Assembly (NCBI GenBank): GCA_035296625.1
Contig: DATHAO010000021.1
Location: 1-64,000 of the forward strand
DNA from: DATCLS01 sp035296625
Lineage (GTDB): Bacteria > Actinomycetota > Acidimicrobiia > Acidimicrobiales > VFJN01
Reading direction: 5' to 3'
DNA length: 64,000 nt
The notes under the pieces were generated by a model, which saw only the letters and a program-made list of their open reading frames with translations, did not search any database and was not told the DNA's origin. Below are positions 25,353-33,856 of the stretch, piece after piece. A program made the position numbers and the translations under genes. The first letter of the stretch is position 1, and each line of letters begins with the position of its first letter.

Positions 25353-27725
25353 GTGTCCACAGTTCTGCTCTGCGTCGTTGTGATCGGGATCTGCGTCACG
25401 GCCGTCGCGGTCGAGATGCTCTCCGAGTCGGGTCCCCAGCCTGCCACGGCGGGCGCCGAACCCCGCAGCGCGTGGGAGCCGTGGCGGAGCATCGTGCTGC
25501 GGCTCGTCGATGGCCTGCGGGCCGGCGGCCGGGCCATCGAGCGGCTCCTCAGCTGGGCCGACCAGCACATCACCCGTGGTGTGGCGGTAGCCCGGGCCAG
25601 GACCGGGTCCGCCGCATCGGCCGGCGCACACGGGCTCGTCCGGGCAGGTGGCGCCGGGCGCCGGGCCGCCGGGCGCAGCCGGGTCGTCGCTGTGCGGGCG
25701 GCAGGCCGCGCCCGGGTCGACGCGGTGGCACTCGGCGGGGCCGGACGGCGCGCGGGGCGCGCCGGAGGCTCCTGGGCCCGCCGTCATCTCCGGATCCTGG
25801 CCGCCATGCTCAGGACCGCCGCGCTGACCGTCGCGGCCGCGATGGCCGCCGTCGCCCGGGCCATGTGGCGCCCGGTGCGACGCGTCCGCATCGTGGTCTC
25901 GTCGGTGGTGGCCCGAGCGCTCGACGGCCTCGAGGACCGCGGCGCGGCCCGGGCCGACCGCCGGTCCGTGCGGCGGGCCACCGTCCCCAAGGGCGCGACC
26001 GGCGCGATCACCATCGTGGGACCAACGTTGGCATCGAGCCTGAGGGCCAAAGCCTCGGGCCGGCGCCGCGGCGACGAGCCGCCGCGCGTCACCGCCCGGA
26101 GCCAACGCATCGTCGGGCTCCCTGGCCCCGGTGCCGCTACGGGATCCGATGCGGCCGACGACGCGGCCGCCGGCGACCCGCGCACCGCCTCGCCGCTCAG
26201 GGCCCGCGCCGGTGGCGACGTGACCGTACTGGGTCCGAGAGCCCGGGTGCCCCGCTCCGCGCCGGTGCCCGCCGAGGCCCGTGACGCCGGGGAGTCCGGC
26301 GTGGTCGCCGCGCCCGCCGGTGAGGAGGGCCCCGAGGCCGGGGTGGCCCCCGCGCCCGCCGGTCAGGACGGGGCCGACGCCCGAGTGCCCGCCGCGCCCG
26401 CCGGTGAGAACGGGGCCGACGCCGGGACCGGCGGGGAGGCCGGGGACACCGGGGAGGCGGACCGGTCGGCGACCCCCACCGACGGACGCCAGCGGGTGGG
26501 AGCGAGCCGGCAGCGACCGCCGCCCTCCCGGAGACCGGCGGGCCGGGACGACGACGCGCGGCGACGCCCGCTGCGCTTCCCGCTGCCGCTGGGCGCCGCC
26601 GCCACGCTCGACACGGTGCACCACCCCCTCGCCCCGGTGCCGCCGCCCACCTCGTCCCACGGTCCCTCCGTGGTCGTGCGCCGGCCTTTCGACCCGCCGC
26701 CCGCGGCCGACGGCGGCGCCTCGCCATCCCCGCCGCCGCCGCCTCCCATGGGCGGTCGGCCGTCCACAGGGCCCGGCGACCCACCCTCCGACCCACCGCC
26801 CGCCGCCGGCGGTGCCCCCGCGATCCCGGGGGGCACCACGTCCGCCGCTGGTGATGTGTGGGGACCCCCGGCCAGCCGCGACCGGCTCGACGGTCCCGGC
26901 GCCGGCTTCGCCGCCCTGCGACCCGGGCGGCGCGGCGCAGCGGGACCGGCGCACCTGGCGCGGCGGGTCCGGCGGCGCGTGGCCGAGCAGACCGTCGGCC
27001 GGCGCGGCGGTCGCGACGCCGCCCGGCGTCCCGCCCACCTCGCCGAACCAAACCGCGACGCAGCATCGGGCGTGCCCGCCGAACACGGGAGCGGCGGCCA
27101 CGACGTCGGTGACGGCGAACGCGTCGTGATCGTGCCGGCCGCCGCGCCCACGCCGCGCACGTCGGGCCCAACGCCCGGCGCACCGATCCCCGGCACGACC
27201 ACGCCCGGTCCAGCCATCGTGGACCGGTCGGGCGTCGAGGCCGTACCCGTGCCCGGTGCCGCGCAGTTGACCGGACGGCCGGTGCGCTTCCCCCGCGAGG
27301 CGATCCTGCCTCCGGGCATTGCCACGGTGCCCGGCCTCGCCGGGACACCCGATGCAGGCCCGTCACACCCGTCCGGCCCGGCCGGCACACGCAGGTCGGT
27401 TTCCCGGCGGAGCACCCGCGCCCGCCGGCGTGCGGCACGCCCGGCCCGGGCGTCGGCGAGCACCGACAGGGCTTGGACGGCCGAGGACGACGACGAGGAT
27501 CTCGCCCGCCTGCGCGACCTCGGCCCGGCCGACACCGACCTCAGGGCCGGGGGACGGCCGGTCAAGCGCCGGCGCCGGTCCGGCGAGATCGTTCGCCTAC
27601 CCGTGCCGCTCACGACGCGGCTGTTCGGGGCGATCAAACTCCTGCTGTTCACGGCGGCGCTCGGGCTCGTCATGGGCGGCATCGTGGTGGCGCTCGTCAT
27701 GACCGCTGCCTCGTCGCTCGGCTGA
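25353..27725 (+). CDS. Large unrecognised protein with N- and C-terminal membrane segments
   Basis: From GTG 25353 the product is 790 residues. It starts with a hydrophobic segment (VSTVLLCVVVIGICVTAVAV), followed by an Ala/Arg/Gly-rich region with a further amphipathic or hydrophobic stretch (ILAAMLRTAALTVAAAMAAV). A long Pro/Gly/Ala-rich disordered middle follows. The end is basic (RPVKRRRRSGEIVRLPVPLT) before a final transmembrane helix, LLLFTAALGLVMGGIVVALV. Codon third positions are G/C throughout, and the next gene begins 2 bases after its stop, supporting real coding. No known domain was seen. The strand choice is less certain in the middle, where antisense frames are also long and open. 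Confidence 0.6.
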   Translation: MSTVLLCVVVIGICVTAVAVEMLSESGPQPATAGAEPRSAWEPWRSIVLRLVDGLRAGGRAIERLLSWADQHITRGVAVARARTGSAASAGAHGLVRAGGAGRRAAGRSRVVAVRAAGRARVDAVALGGAGRRAGRAGGSWARRHLRILAAMLRTAALTVAAAMAAVARAMWRPVRRVRIVVSSVVARALDGLEDRGAARADRRSVRRATVPKGATGAITIVGPTLASSLRAKASGRRRGDEPPRVTARSQRIVGLPGPGAATGSDAADDAAAGDPRTASPLRARAGGDVTVLGPRARVPRSAPVPAEARDAGESGVVAAPAGEEGPEAGVAPAPAGQDGADARVPAAPAGENGADAGTGGEAGDTGEADRSATPTDGRQRVGASRQRPPPSRRPAGRDDDARRRPLRFPLPLGAAATLDTVHHPLAPVPPPTSSHGPSVVVRRPFDPPPAADGGASPSPPPPPPMGGRPSTGPGDPPSDPPPAAGGAPAIPGGTTSAAGDVWGPPASRDRLDGPGAGFAALRPGRRGAAGPAHLARRVRRRVAEQTVGRRGGRDAARRPAHLAEPNRDAASGVPAEHGSGGHDVGDGERVVIVPAAAPTPRTSGPTPGAPIPGTTTPGPAIVDRSGVEAVPVPGAAQLTGRPVRFPREAILPPGIATVPGLAGTPDAGPSHPSGPAGTRRSVSRRSTRARRRAARPARASASTDRAWTAEDDDEDLARLRDLGPADTDLRAGGRPVKRRRRSGEIVRLPVPLTTRLFGAIKLLLFTAALGLVMGGIVVALVMTAASSLG

Positions 27726-27727
27726 GC

Positions 27728-28336
27728 GTGACGCGCAGGATCGACGACCACATCGCCCGGCGGCGCGCCGCGGCCGTCGCCGGCCATCGGGGCGACGATG
27801 CCACCGCTCGTAAGCTGCTCGGCGACGACCACCCCGCGGTGCGGGCCACGGCGCTCGGGGCCCTGGCCCGCAGCGGCGGGCTCACGGACGCCGACCTCGC
27901 CGCCGGCCTCGCCGACGCCTCGCCATCGGTGCGGGCGCGGGCAGCCGAGCTGACCGGGAGCCGGCCCGGTGACGGACCGCCGCCCCTCCGGCCGGCGCTG
28001 GCCGACACCGACCCGGCCGTGGTCGAGGCGGCGGCCTGGGCATCCGGCGAGCGCCAGCCACCCGAGGCCGGCATCGTGGCCACGCTGGCCGGGGTCGCCA
28101 CCGGCCACGACGACCCTCTGTGCCGGGAAGCGGCCGTGGCGGCGCTCGGGGCGATCGGTGACGCCGACGGGCTGCCGGCCGTGCTCGCGGCCACGGGAGA
28201 CCGACCGGCCGTGCGCCGCAGGGCGGTGCTCGCCCTCGCCCCGTTCGACGGTCCCGAGGTCGACGCCGCCCTCGAGCGGGCGCTCGGCGACCGCGACTGG
28301 CAGGTCCGCCAGGCCGCCGAGGACATCGCCCGCTGA
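27728..28336 (+). CDS. HEAT-repeat protein
   Basis: The 202-residue product starts at GTG 27728, two bases after the previous stop. It is built of helical repeats with the HEAT/PBS-lyase pattern: LLGDDHPAVRATALGALARS, LADASPSVRARAAELTG, CREAAVAALGAIGDADGLPA and ALGDRDWQVRQAAEDIAR. Such proteins act as protein-binding scaffolds. The partner is probably linked to the upstream membrane protein with which it is co-transcribed. Confidence 0.8.
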   Translation: MTRRIDDHIARRRAAAVAGHRGDDATARKLLGDDHPAVRATALGALARSGGLTDADLAAGLADASPSVRARAAELTGSRPGDGPPPLRPALADTDPAVVEAAAWASGERQPPEAGIVATLAGVATGHDDPLCREAAVAALGAIGDADGLPAVLAATGDRPAVRRRAVLALAPFDGPEVDAALERALGDRDWQVRQAAEDIAR

Positions 28337-28616
28337 CCGCGGCCGTTCGCCCGCCGGGCGCACCGCACGCGGACGGAGGCGAACACCGGAGCGGCCGCGA
28401 CGTCGGGGCGCGTGCTCGGCCGGGTGACCGCTGCCCGCCTCGCTGGCATTCGCGCCGTGATCGGCGGCATCGTCGGCGCCCGCCTGGCCGGCGCGACGAA
28501 GTCGGGCGGGGTCCGGGCTCGTTCTGAGCGACGCCGGCCCGAACGGGCACCCGGGCGAGCGACGCCGGCCCGGACCGCACCGGCGGAGCGCCCATCGGGC
28601 GCGTCCGTCCCTCGGG
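28337..28616. other. Convergent intergenic region
   Basis: No gene was recognised. It contains a 16-base direct repeat (GAGCGACGCCGGCCCG near 28526 and 28555). It separates the HEAT gene from bsaP. Confidence 0.5.
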
Positions 28617-28787
28617 TCAGCCGGTCACGGTGGTGGCGCACAACCGGCAACGCCCGGTCCAGCCGGTCGGCGTGACCTGGACGGCCAGGCGCCGGCCACA
28701 CGCCGTGCAGAACCGGTCGGGCTCGAACGCCACGGCGCAGCCGTCGCACTCGGCCGACGGGCGCCCGCACCCGGAGCAGTGGCCCAC
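28617..28787 (-). CDS. bsaP: Biotin synthase auxiliary protein BsaP
   Basis: A 56-residue Cys-rich protein starts at GTG 28787, six bases after the bioB stop and in the same frame. It contains HCSGCG, CDGC, then FEPDRFCTACGRRLAVQVTP and TGWTGRCRLC, eight cysteines in paired arrangements. The EPxRFCxxCGRRxxVQVTPxGWxxxC block is the signature of actinobacterial BsaP (Rv1590 type), encoded directly after bioB. BsaP is reported to be needed for biotin synthase activity, probably by supporting its iron-sulfur cluster. The gene is shorter than usual because the N-terminal extension found in mycobacteria is missing. Confidence 0.82.
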   Translation of the reverse strand: MGHCSGCGRPSAECDGCAVAFEPDRFCTACGRRLAVQVTPTGWTGRCRLCATTVTG

Positions 28788-28793
28788 AACGGC

Positions 28794-29918
28794 TCAGATC
28801 ACCTTGGAGAGGGCGCCGATCGGCATGCGGAGCTCACGCAGCATGGCAAGGTCCTCCTCGGGGGACCGGCCCAGCGTCGTCAGGTAGTTGCCGACGATCA
28901 GCGAGTTGATCCCCGCCTCGAGACCGAGCGCCTGCAGGTCGCCGAGCGTCACCTCGCGCCCACCGGCGTAGCGCAGGATCACGTCGGGCAGCGCCAGGCG
29001 GAACAGTGCGATCCAGCGGATGGCGTCGACCGCGCCCACCAGCGGGCGGTCGGCCAGCGGCGTGCCGGGCCGGGGGTTGAGGAAGTTGAGGGGCACCTCG
29101 GCCGGCCCCACGTCCCGAAGCTGGCCCAGCAGCTCGATGCGCTGCTCGGCGGACTCCCCCATGCCGAGCAGCACGCCGCAGCACAGCTCCATGCCGTGCT
29201 CGCGCACGAGGCGGCAGGTCTCGAACCGCTCGTCCCACGTGTGGGTGGTCACGATGTTCGTGAAGTGCGAGCGGGCCGTCTCGAGGTTGTGGTTGTAGCG
29301 GTGCGTCCCCGCGGCGGCGAGGCGGCGGGCCTGGTCGTCGTCGACGATGCCGGCGCTCACCGCCACCTGCAGGCCGGTCTCGCGGCCCACGAGCGGCACG
29401 ACCTCCTCGAGGTGGGCCATCAGCCGCTCGTCGGGCCCGCGGACGGCGTAGACCAGGCAGAACTCGCTCGCGCCCACCGCCGCGGTCTCGCGGGCGGCGG
29501 CCAGCACCTCGTCGTGGCCGAGCAGGGGGACGGCCTTGACGGTCGACTCGAAACGCGACGACTGCGCGCAGAACTGGCAGTCCTCGGGACAGCCGCCGGT
29601 CTTGGCCGACAGGATGCCCTCGATCTCGACCGTGTCGCCGCACCAGTCGAGGCGCACGGCATGGGCCAGCTCGGCGAGGGCCGGCACGTCGCCGTCGGGC
29701 AGGGCGGCGAGCGCCGCGATCTGGTCGAGCGTGAGCTGCCGGCGGTCGACGAGCAGCGCCCGGCGGGCGCCGGCGAGGAGGACCGGGGCATCGGGGCTGC
29801 GCTCGCCGTCGGGCAAGCGGACGTCGGCGGGCGGCGCGTCCGCGGACGGCGGTTCGGCGAGCGGGCCGAGGTCGGCCGGGGCGTCGGAACCGCAGAGGCC
29901 GCCCGGTACCGGGGCCAT
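28794..29918 (-). CDS. bioB: Biotin synthase
   Basis: This radical-SAM enzyme inserts sulfur into dethiobiotin. Catalytic parts are all present: GILSAKTGGCPEDCQFCAQS (CxxxCxxC for the 4Fe-4S/SAM cluster), RYNHNLETARSHF, TCRLVREHGMELCCGVLLGM with the 2Fe-2S ligands, LNFLNPRPGTPLADRPLV and LRYAGGREVTLGDLQALGLE. From ATG 29918 it is 374 residues. The start is uncertain because the same frame stays open upstream through a Pro/Ala-rich stretch, with ATGs at 29978 and 30353; the last would give 519 residues. bsaP follows directly, forming a two-gene biotin unit. Confidence 0.93.
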   Translation of the reverse strand: MAPVPGGLCGSDAPADLGPLAEPPSADAPPADVRLPDGERSPDAPVLLAGARRALLVDRRQLTLDQIAALAALPDGDVPALAELAHAVRLDWCGDTVEIEGILSAKTGGCPEDCQFCAQSSRFESTVKAVPLLGHDEVLAAARETAAVGASEFCLVYAVRGPDERLMAHLEEVVPLVGRETGLQVAVSAGIVDDDQARRLAAAGTHRYNHNLETARSHFTNIVTTHTWDERFETCRLVREHGMELCCGVLLGMGESAEQRIELLGQLRDVGPAEVPLNFLNPRPGTPLADRPLVGAVDAIRWIALFRLALPDVILRYAGGREVTLGDLQALGLEAGINSLIVGNYLTTLGRSPEEDLAMLRELRMPIGALSKVI

Positions 29919-30379
29919 CGGCAGCGGGCGCCGCCGGGCGGACGGTCCCCGGCGGGTCGGGCCCAGCGAGACCGGCATCGTCACGCCCGAGCGGGCGGGC
30001 CCGGCGGCGTGTGCACCCGGAGCGCCGGACCGGGCCGCCACGGGGGCGCCGGACGGGGCCGCCACGGGAGCGTCAGACTGCGCTCGCACGGGGACGCCGG
30101 ACGGCGGCACGGCGGGCGGACCGGCCGGCGCACCCGACAAAGACGTCACGGGCGGGTCGGGCGGCGGCACGGCGGGCGGACGGGCCGGGACGCCGCCGGG
30201 CGCGCCGGCGGCCGAGGGAGGATCGACGGCAGCCACGGCGTCGACGGTAGTGCCGGTCCTCGGCGACGGCCTAGCCGCGCGCGGTCCGGCGGCGCTCACG
30301 GGTACACGGCGACGCCTACGCCGCCCGAACGGCGGCAGTGGGACCGACGGCATCGACCGCCGGCGGAGAGCGGATGGGC
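29919..30379 (-). other. Low-complexity spacer or N-terminal extension of bioB
   Basis: The bioB frame remains open here, reading Pro/Ala/Gly-rich sequence such as VPARPPAVPPPDPPV with short repeats (GAPVAARSGAP). No separate gene was recognised. It may be an untranslated spacer between the MreB-like gene and bioB or a disordered extension of BioB. Confidence 0.45.
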
Positions 30380-31381
30380 TCAGACCCCGCCCTGGAACAC
30401 GACCCGCAGCGCCGCCGGCTCCTCGATGCACCGCCCGGCACCGAGGACCACGGCCTCGAGCGCGCTCTCGACGAGGTTCACGTCGATCTCGGTGTCGTGG
30501 GCGATGCGCTGGTCGAGCCCGGCCAGCATGCCGCCGCCGCCCACCAGGTGCATGCCCTGGGTGATCAGGTCGTGCGCCAGCTCGGGCGGGGCCTTGCCCA
30601 GGCAGGTGATGACCGACTCGACGATCTCGGTGATGACCTCGTCGATCGCCTCGCGGATCTCGGCCGGCGTGAGGATGACCGTCTTGGGCAGGCCCGTCGA
30701 CAGGTCGCGCCCCCGCACCTCGGCCTTGAGCTCGTCGCGCACCGACCAGGCCGACCCGATCGCGACCTTGATCTCCTCGGCCGTGCGCTCGCCGACGGCG
30801 ATGCCGTACTCGCGGCGCACGTAGGACTGGATGGCCGCGTCGATGTCGAAGCTGCCCACCCGCACCGCGTCGGCCGCCACGACCCCGCCGAGGGAGATGA
30901 GGGCGGTCTCGCTCGTGCCGCCGCCGACGTCGATCACCAGGTTGGCGGTGGGCTCGTGGATCGGCAGGCCGCACCCGATGGCGGCCGCCATGGGCTGCTC
31001 GATGAGGAACGCCTCGGCGGCGCCGGCCCGGCGGGCGGCCTCGGACACGGCCCGGCGCTCGACCTCGGTGATGGCGGACGGCACGCAGACCACGACCCGT
31101 GGCCGCTGGAACCGCCCGACGCGCACACGGTGCAGCAGCAGCCGGATCATGCGCTGGGTCACCTCGAAATCGGTGATCGCCCCCTGGCGCAGCGGCCGCT
31201 CGGCCACGATGTCGCTCGGCGTGCGCCCGATCATCTGCCAGGCGTCGTGCCCCATTGCCAGCACCTCGCGTGTGCGGGTGTTGAGCGCGATGACGGTGGG
31301 TTCGTTGACGACGATGCCGCGGCGCCGCTCGTAGACGAGCGTGTTCGCCGTGCCGAGGTCGATTGCGAGGTCGCGGGCCAC
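30380..31381 (-). CDS. mreB: MreB/Mbl-family actin-like protein
   Basis: The 333-residue protein has the actin-fold ATPase signature: ARDLAIDLGTANTLVYERRR (phosphate-1), NLVIDVGGGTSETALISLGG (phosphate-2), HLVGGGGMLAGLDQRIAHDT (adenosine) and FDIDAAIQSYVRREYGIAVG. Length and motifs are normal for MreB/Mbl, which forms membrane-bound filaments guiding peptidoglycan synthesis. No mreC, mreD, rodA or pbp genes adjoin it; it stands alone before bioB. The paralogue type cannot be decided from sequence alone. Confidence 0.9.
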   Translation of the reverse strand: MARDLAIDLGTANTLVYERRRGIVVNEPTVIALNTRTREVLAMGHDAWQMIGRTPSDIVAERPLRQGAITDFEVTQRMIRLLLHRVRVGRFQRPRVVVCVPSAITEVERRAVSEAARRAGAAEAFLIEQPMAAAIGCGLPIHEPTANLVIDVGGGTSETALISLGGVVAADAVRVGSFDIDAAIQSYVRREYGIAVGERTAEEIKVAIGSAWSVRDELKAEVRGRDLSTGLPKTVILTPAEIREAIDEVITEIVESVITCLGKAPPELAHDLITQGMHLVGGGGMLAGLDQRIAHDTEIDVNLVESALEAVVLGAGRCIEEPAALRVVFQGGV

Positions 31382-31387
31382 GGGTCC

Positions 31388-31567
31388 TCAGGTCTTCCAG
31401 TGGTCGGGGTAGCCGTCGTCGCCGCGGGGCGCCAGCGCCTGCATCTCGCGGCGGAAGTCGTCGATGCCCGACTCGACCGACCTGGGGGTGCGCATGCGCA
31501 GGTAGGCGGCGACCGAGCCGACGGCCGAGATCACGACGACCAGGATGAGGAAGACGACGGCGTTCAC
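31388..31567 (-). CDS. Small single-pass membrane protein
   Basis: A 59-residue product starts at GTG 31567, overlapping the moaE stop (GTGA), and ends six bases before the MreB start codon. It has an N-terminal transmembrane helix (NAVVFLILVVVISAVGSVAA) and a polar C-terminus (VESGIDDFRREMQALAPRG, ending GYPDHWKT). No family was recognised. The coupling on both sides supports a real gene. Confidence 0.75.
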   Translation of the reverse strand: MNAVVFLILVVVISAVGSVAAYLRMRTPRSVESGIDDFRREMQALAPRGDDGYPDHWKT

Positions 31568-32079
31568 CGGTCCGCCCCCTCGGGCGTGGCCTCGACGATG
31601 TGCTGTGCGTCGAGGCCCCAGCTCTCGCCGCCGTCCCAGACCTCGCGCTTCCAGATGGGCACCGTGCGCTTCAGCGCGTCGATGCCGAACCGAGCCGCGG
31701 CGAACGCCTCGGCCCGGTGGGGGGCGGAGACGACCACGACGACGGCGCTCTCACCGACCGCGAGCTCGCCCGTGCGGTGCAGCAGGGCGATGCGCCCGAT
31801 CGCGGGCCACCGGGAGCGCGCCTCGTCGGCCACGGCCCGCAGGCGGGGGATGGCGTGCTCCTCGTAGGCCTCGTAGGTCAGGCTGGACACGCCCGGGCGA
31901 CCCTCGGCGTGGTCGCGCGCCGTGCCGGAGAACAGGACGACCCCGCCGCAGTCCGGGCGCACCGCCCACGCCGTCGCCTCGCCCACGGGCAGTGACGCAG
32001 CCGACAACCCGACCCACGTGTCGCCATCGGGGGGCGCGAGGGGCGCAGCCGACTCCATCTGGGCCATCGTAGGTCGCAC
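31564..32079 (-). CDS. moaE: Molybdopterin synthase catalytic subunit MoaE
   Basis: The protein of 167-171 residues has the MoaE pattern: GGVVLFSGTARDHAEGRPGV, LTYEAYEEHAIPRLRAVADE, IALLHRTGELAVGESAVVVV, SAPHRAEAFAAARFGIDALK and PIWKREVWDGGESW, with the conserved catalytic Lys residues. MoaE with MoaD converts cyclic pyranopterin monophosphate to molybdopterin. No moaD or other moa gene lies nearby. ATG 32067 may be the true start. Confidence 0.93.
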   Translation of the reverse strand: MRPTMAQMESAAPLAPPDGDTWVGLSAASLPVGEATAWAVRPDCGGVVLFSGTARDHAEGRPGVSSLTYEAYEEHAIPRLRAVADEARSRWPAIGRIALLHRTGELAVGESAVVVVVSAPHRAEAFAAARFGIDALKRTVPIWKREVWDGGESWGLDAQHIVEATPEGADR

Positions 32080-32349
32080 TGGTCCACCAATCGGTCACGC
32101 GTGGGACATATCGCGAGCAGGTCGGCGGACCCGGGAAGGCTCCGGCGGCCGGCGCGCCTCACGAGCGAGCCTTCGATCCGGCCCCGCCCGGTTGAATCCT
32201 TCCCTCGGCGGGAGTCTCGCATTCGCGGCCCCGTCCGTGGTCCGCCCGTTGGCCACGAGCAGAGGCGCGATCGAACGCTGTCCGCGTTTGCCGGCCGGTC
32301 CTCGGGGGCCGCGGCATGTCGCTAACGGTCCACCGTTATCCTCCGCCGC
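32080..32349. other. Divergent control region
   Basis: It separates moaE (minus) from the HtrA-like gene (plus). No gene was recognised. The only clear element is the inverted repeat next to 32340. Confidence 0.5.
32323..32341 (+). promoter_or_regulatory. Inverted repeat over the -10 of the HtrA-like gene
   Basis: TAACGG-TCCA-CCGTTA (32323-32338) is a perfect 6-bp inverted repeat. It overlaps a possible -10 TTATCC (32336-32341) located 8 bases before the GTG start, implying a leaderless or nearly leaderless transcript controlled by a bound dimer. Confidence 0.45.
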
Positions 32350-33834
32350 GTGTCGTTCGACGATGACGCCGACGCCGACGACCAGCCGCCGTTCAGCCGA
32401 CCGCCGCACCCCGACGACCGGCTCTGGCGACACCCGTCCGAGCTCGGCGACCACCCGCTCCGGCCGATCGGCGCGCCCTTCGTGTCCACGTCCGCCGGAC
32501 GGGCGGCGGCGAGCGTGGGGGACCGGCGCCGGCGGCGGGCCGGGGTGGTGGCGGCCGTGGGCGCCGCCGGCGTGGTCGTGGTCGGGATCGGTGCCGCCGT
32601 GCTCGGGTGGGGCGACGACGCGCCGCCCGCCGAACGGGCCGACCGCCTCTCGCCCACCGTGGTGGAGGGGGCGCCCGCTGTCGACGCCGCCACGCTCGCC
32701 GCTGTCGGCGACGCCGTGGCCCCGAGCGTCGTGGCCGTGACCGGGGTGGCCGGTGTGACCGGCGCGGCTCGCCAGGTCGACCCGACGGCCCCCCCCACGT
32801 CCGCCGGGGCGGCCGGCACGCGGCCCCCGTCGGCCGAGCACGGCGAGGACGGCGGCGACACCGGCGACACGGGCAGCAGCGGCGGCTCGGGTAGCGCCGG
32901 TGGCACGGGCGGCACCGGCCAGGACGGCGACAGCACGGGCGCCGCCCGCAGCGACGGGGGCGGCGGCACGGGCGGCACCGGCCAGGACGGCGGCGACACC
33001 GGCCCGGCGACCGGGTCAGGCGTGATCGTGCGCCCCGAGGGCATCGTCGTGACCACTGCGGAGCTCGTGGGCGACGGCAGCGGGCCGGTGGCGGTCCGCC
33101 TACCCGACGGCACCAGCACCGAGGCGTCGGTCGTGGGCGTCGACCGGCTCACCGGCGTCGGCATTCTCGACCTGCCGGGCGGCGGCTACCCCACGGCGGG
33201 TTTGGGCGTCGCCACCGGCCTGGCCCCCGGCGGCGACGCGTTCACCGTGGGGGCCGGCGATCCCGGCACGGCCGTGGCCGCGTCGGGTGCCGTCGGCACG
33301 AACCAGCGCCTCGTGGGCGAGGACGAGTCGGTCCTCGAGGCGGTCGTGGCACTCGACGGCCGGCCGGCCGCCGGCGCGCTCGGCGGTCCGGTCGTCGACG
33401 CGACCGGGACGGTGCTCGGGGTCACGGCGTCGATCGGTAGCGGGAGGCTCGCCTACGTCACGCCGGTCGACGTGGTGAACAAGGTGACCGGCGATGTGCT
33501 CGCAGGCGGGGTGGTCCACCACACGTGGCTCGGCATCCGGGGCCTCGACCGGGCGGCGGAACCGGGCGGCGCGTTCGGGCTGCTCGGCGACCACTCGGGC
33601 GCCGTGCTCGAGACCGTGACGCCGGGCGGCCCGGCCGCCGACGCCGGCCTGCGGGTCGGCGACGTGGTGGTGGCCGTCGACGGCCAGCCGATCGAGGACA
33701 TGGCCGGCCTCGTGCGGTGGCTGCGGCCGTGCCAACCGGGCCAGGTGGTCGAGATGACGATCGAGCGCGACGGCACGCCGTCGACCGTGGCGGTCACGCT
33801 CGGCGAAGCGTCCTCCGCCGGCACCGGCGACTGA
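32350..33834 (+). CDS. HtrA/DegP-like PDZ protein lacking the catalytic triad
   Basis: The 494-residue product has an acidic cytoplasmic N-terminus, one transmembrane helix (residues 64-86, AGVVAAVGAAGVVVVGIGAA) and a Gly/Asp-rich linker (about 140-222). A trypsin-like domain (223-383) and a C-terminal PDZ domain (415-485, VTPGGPAADAGLRVGDVVVA) follow. In active HtrA the His is in VVTNAHV, but here it is VVTTAELV (233-240). The Ser is in GNSGGP, but here it is GALGGP (342-347). The Asp region reads VDRLTGVGILDL. All three catalytic residues are therefore replaced. It is probably a membrane-anchored binding or regulatory pseudo-protease. Confidence 0.85.
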   Translation: MSFDDDADADDQPPFSRPPHPDDRLWRHPSELGDHPLRPIGAPFVSTSAGRAAASVGDRRRRRAGVVAAVGAAGVVVVGIGAAVLGWGDDAPPAERADRLSPTVVEGAPAVDAATLAAVGDAVAPSVVAVTGVAGVTGAARQVDPTAPPTSAGAAGTRPPSAEHGEDGGDTGDTGSSGGSGSAGGTGGTGQDGDSTGAARSDGGGGTGGTGQDGGDTGPATGSGVIVRPEGIVVTTAELVGDGSGPVAVRLPDGTSTEASVVGVDRLTGVGILDLPGGGYPTAGLGVATGLAPGGDAFTVGAGDPGTAVAASGAVGTNQRLVGEDESVLEAVVALDGRPAAGALGGPVVDATGTVLGVTASIGSGRLAYVTPVDVVNKVTGDVLAGGVVHHTWLGIRGLDRAAEPGGAFGLLGDHSGAVLETVTPGGPAADAGLRVGDVVVAVDGQPIEDMAGLVRWLRPCQPGQVVEMTIERDGTPSTVAVTLGEASSAGTGD

Positions 33835-33856
33835 GCGGCCGGGCCGCGGCGCCGGA

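Noticed and set aside
26363..28363. 666-codon minus frame over the 790-residue gene and HEAT gene
   Set aside because: The HEAT pattern on the plus strand is clear and the minus frame shows no domain; the plus strand was preferred.
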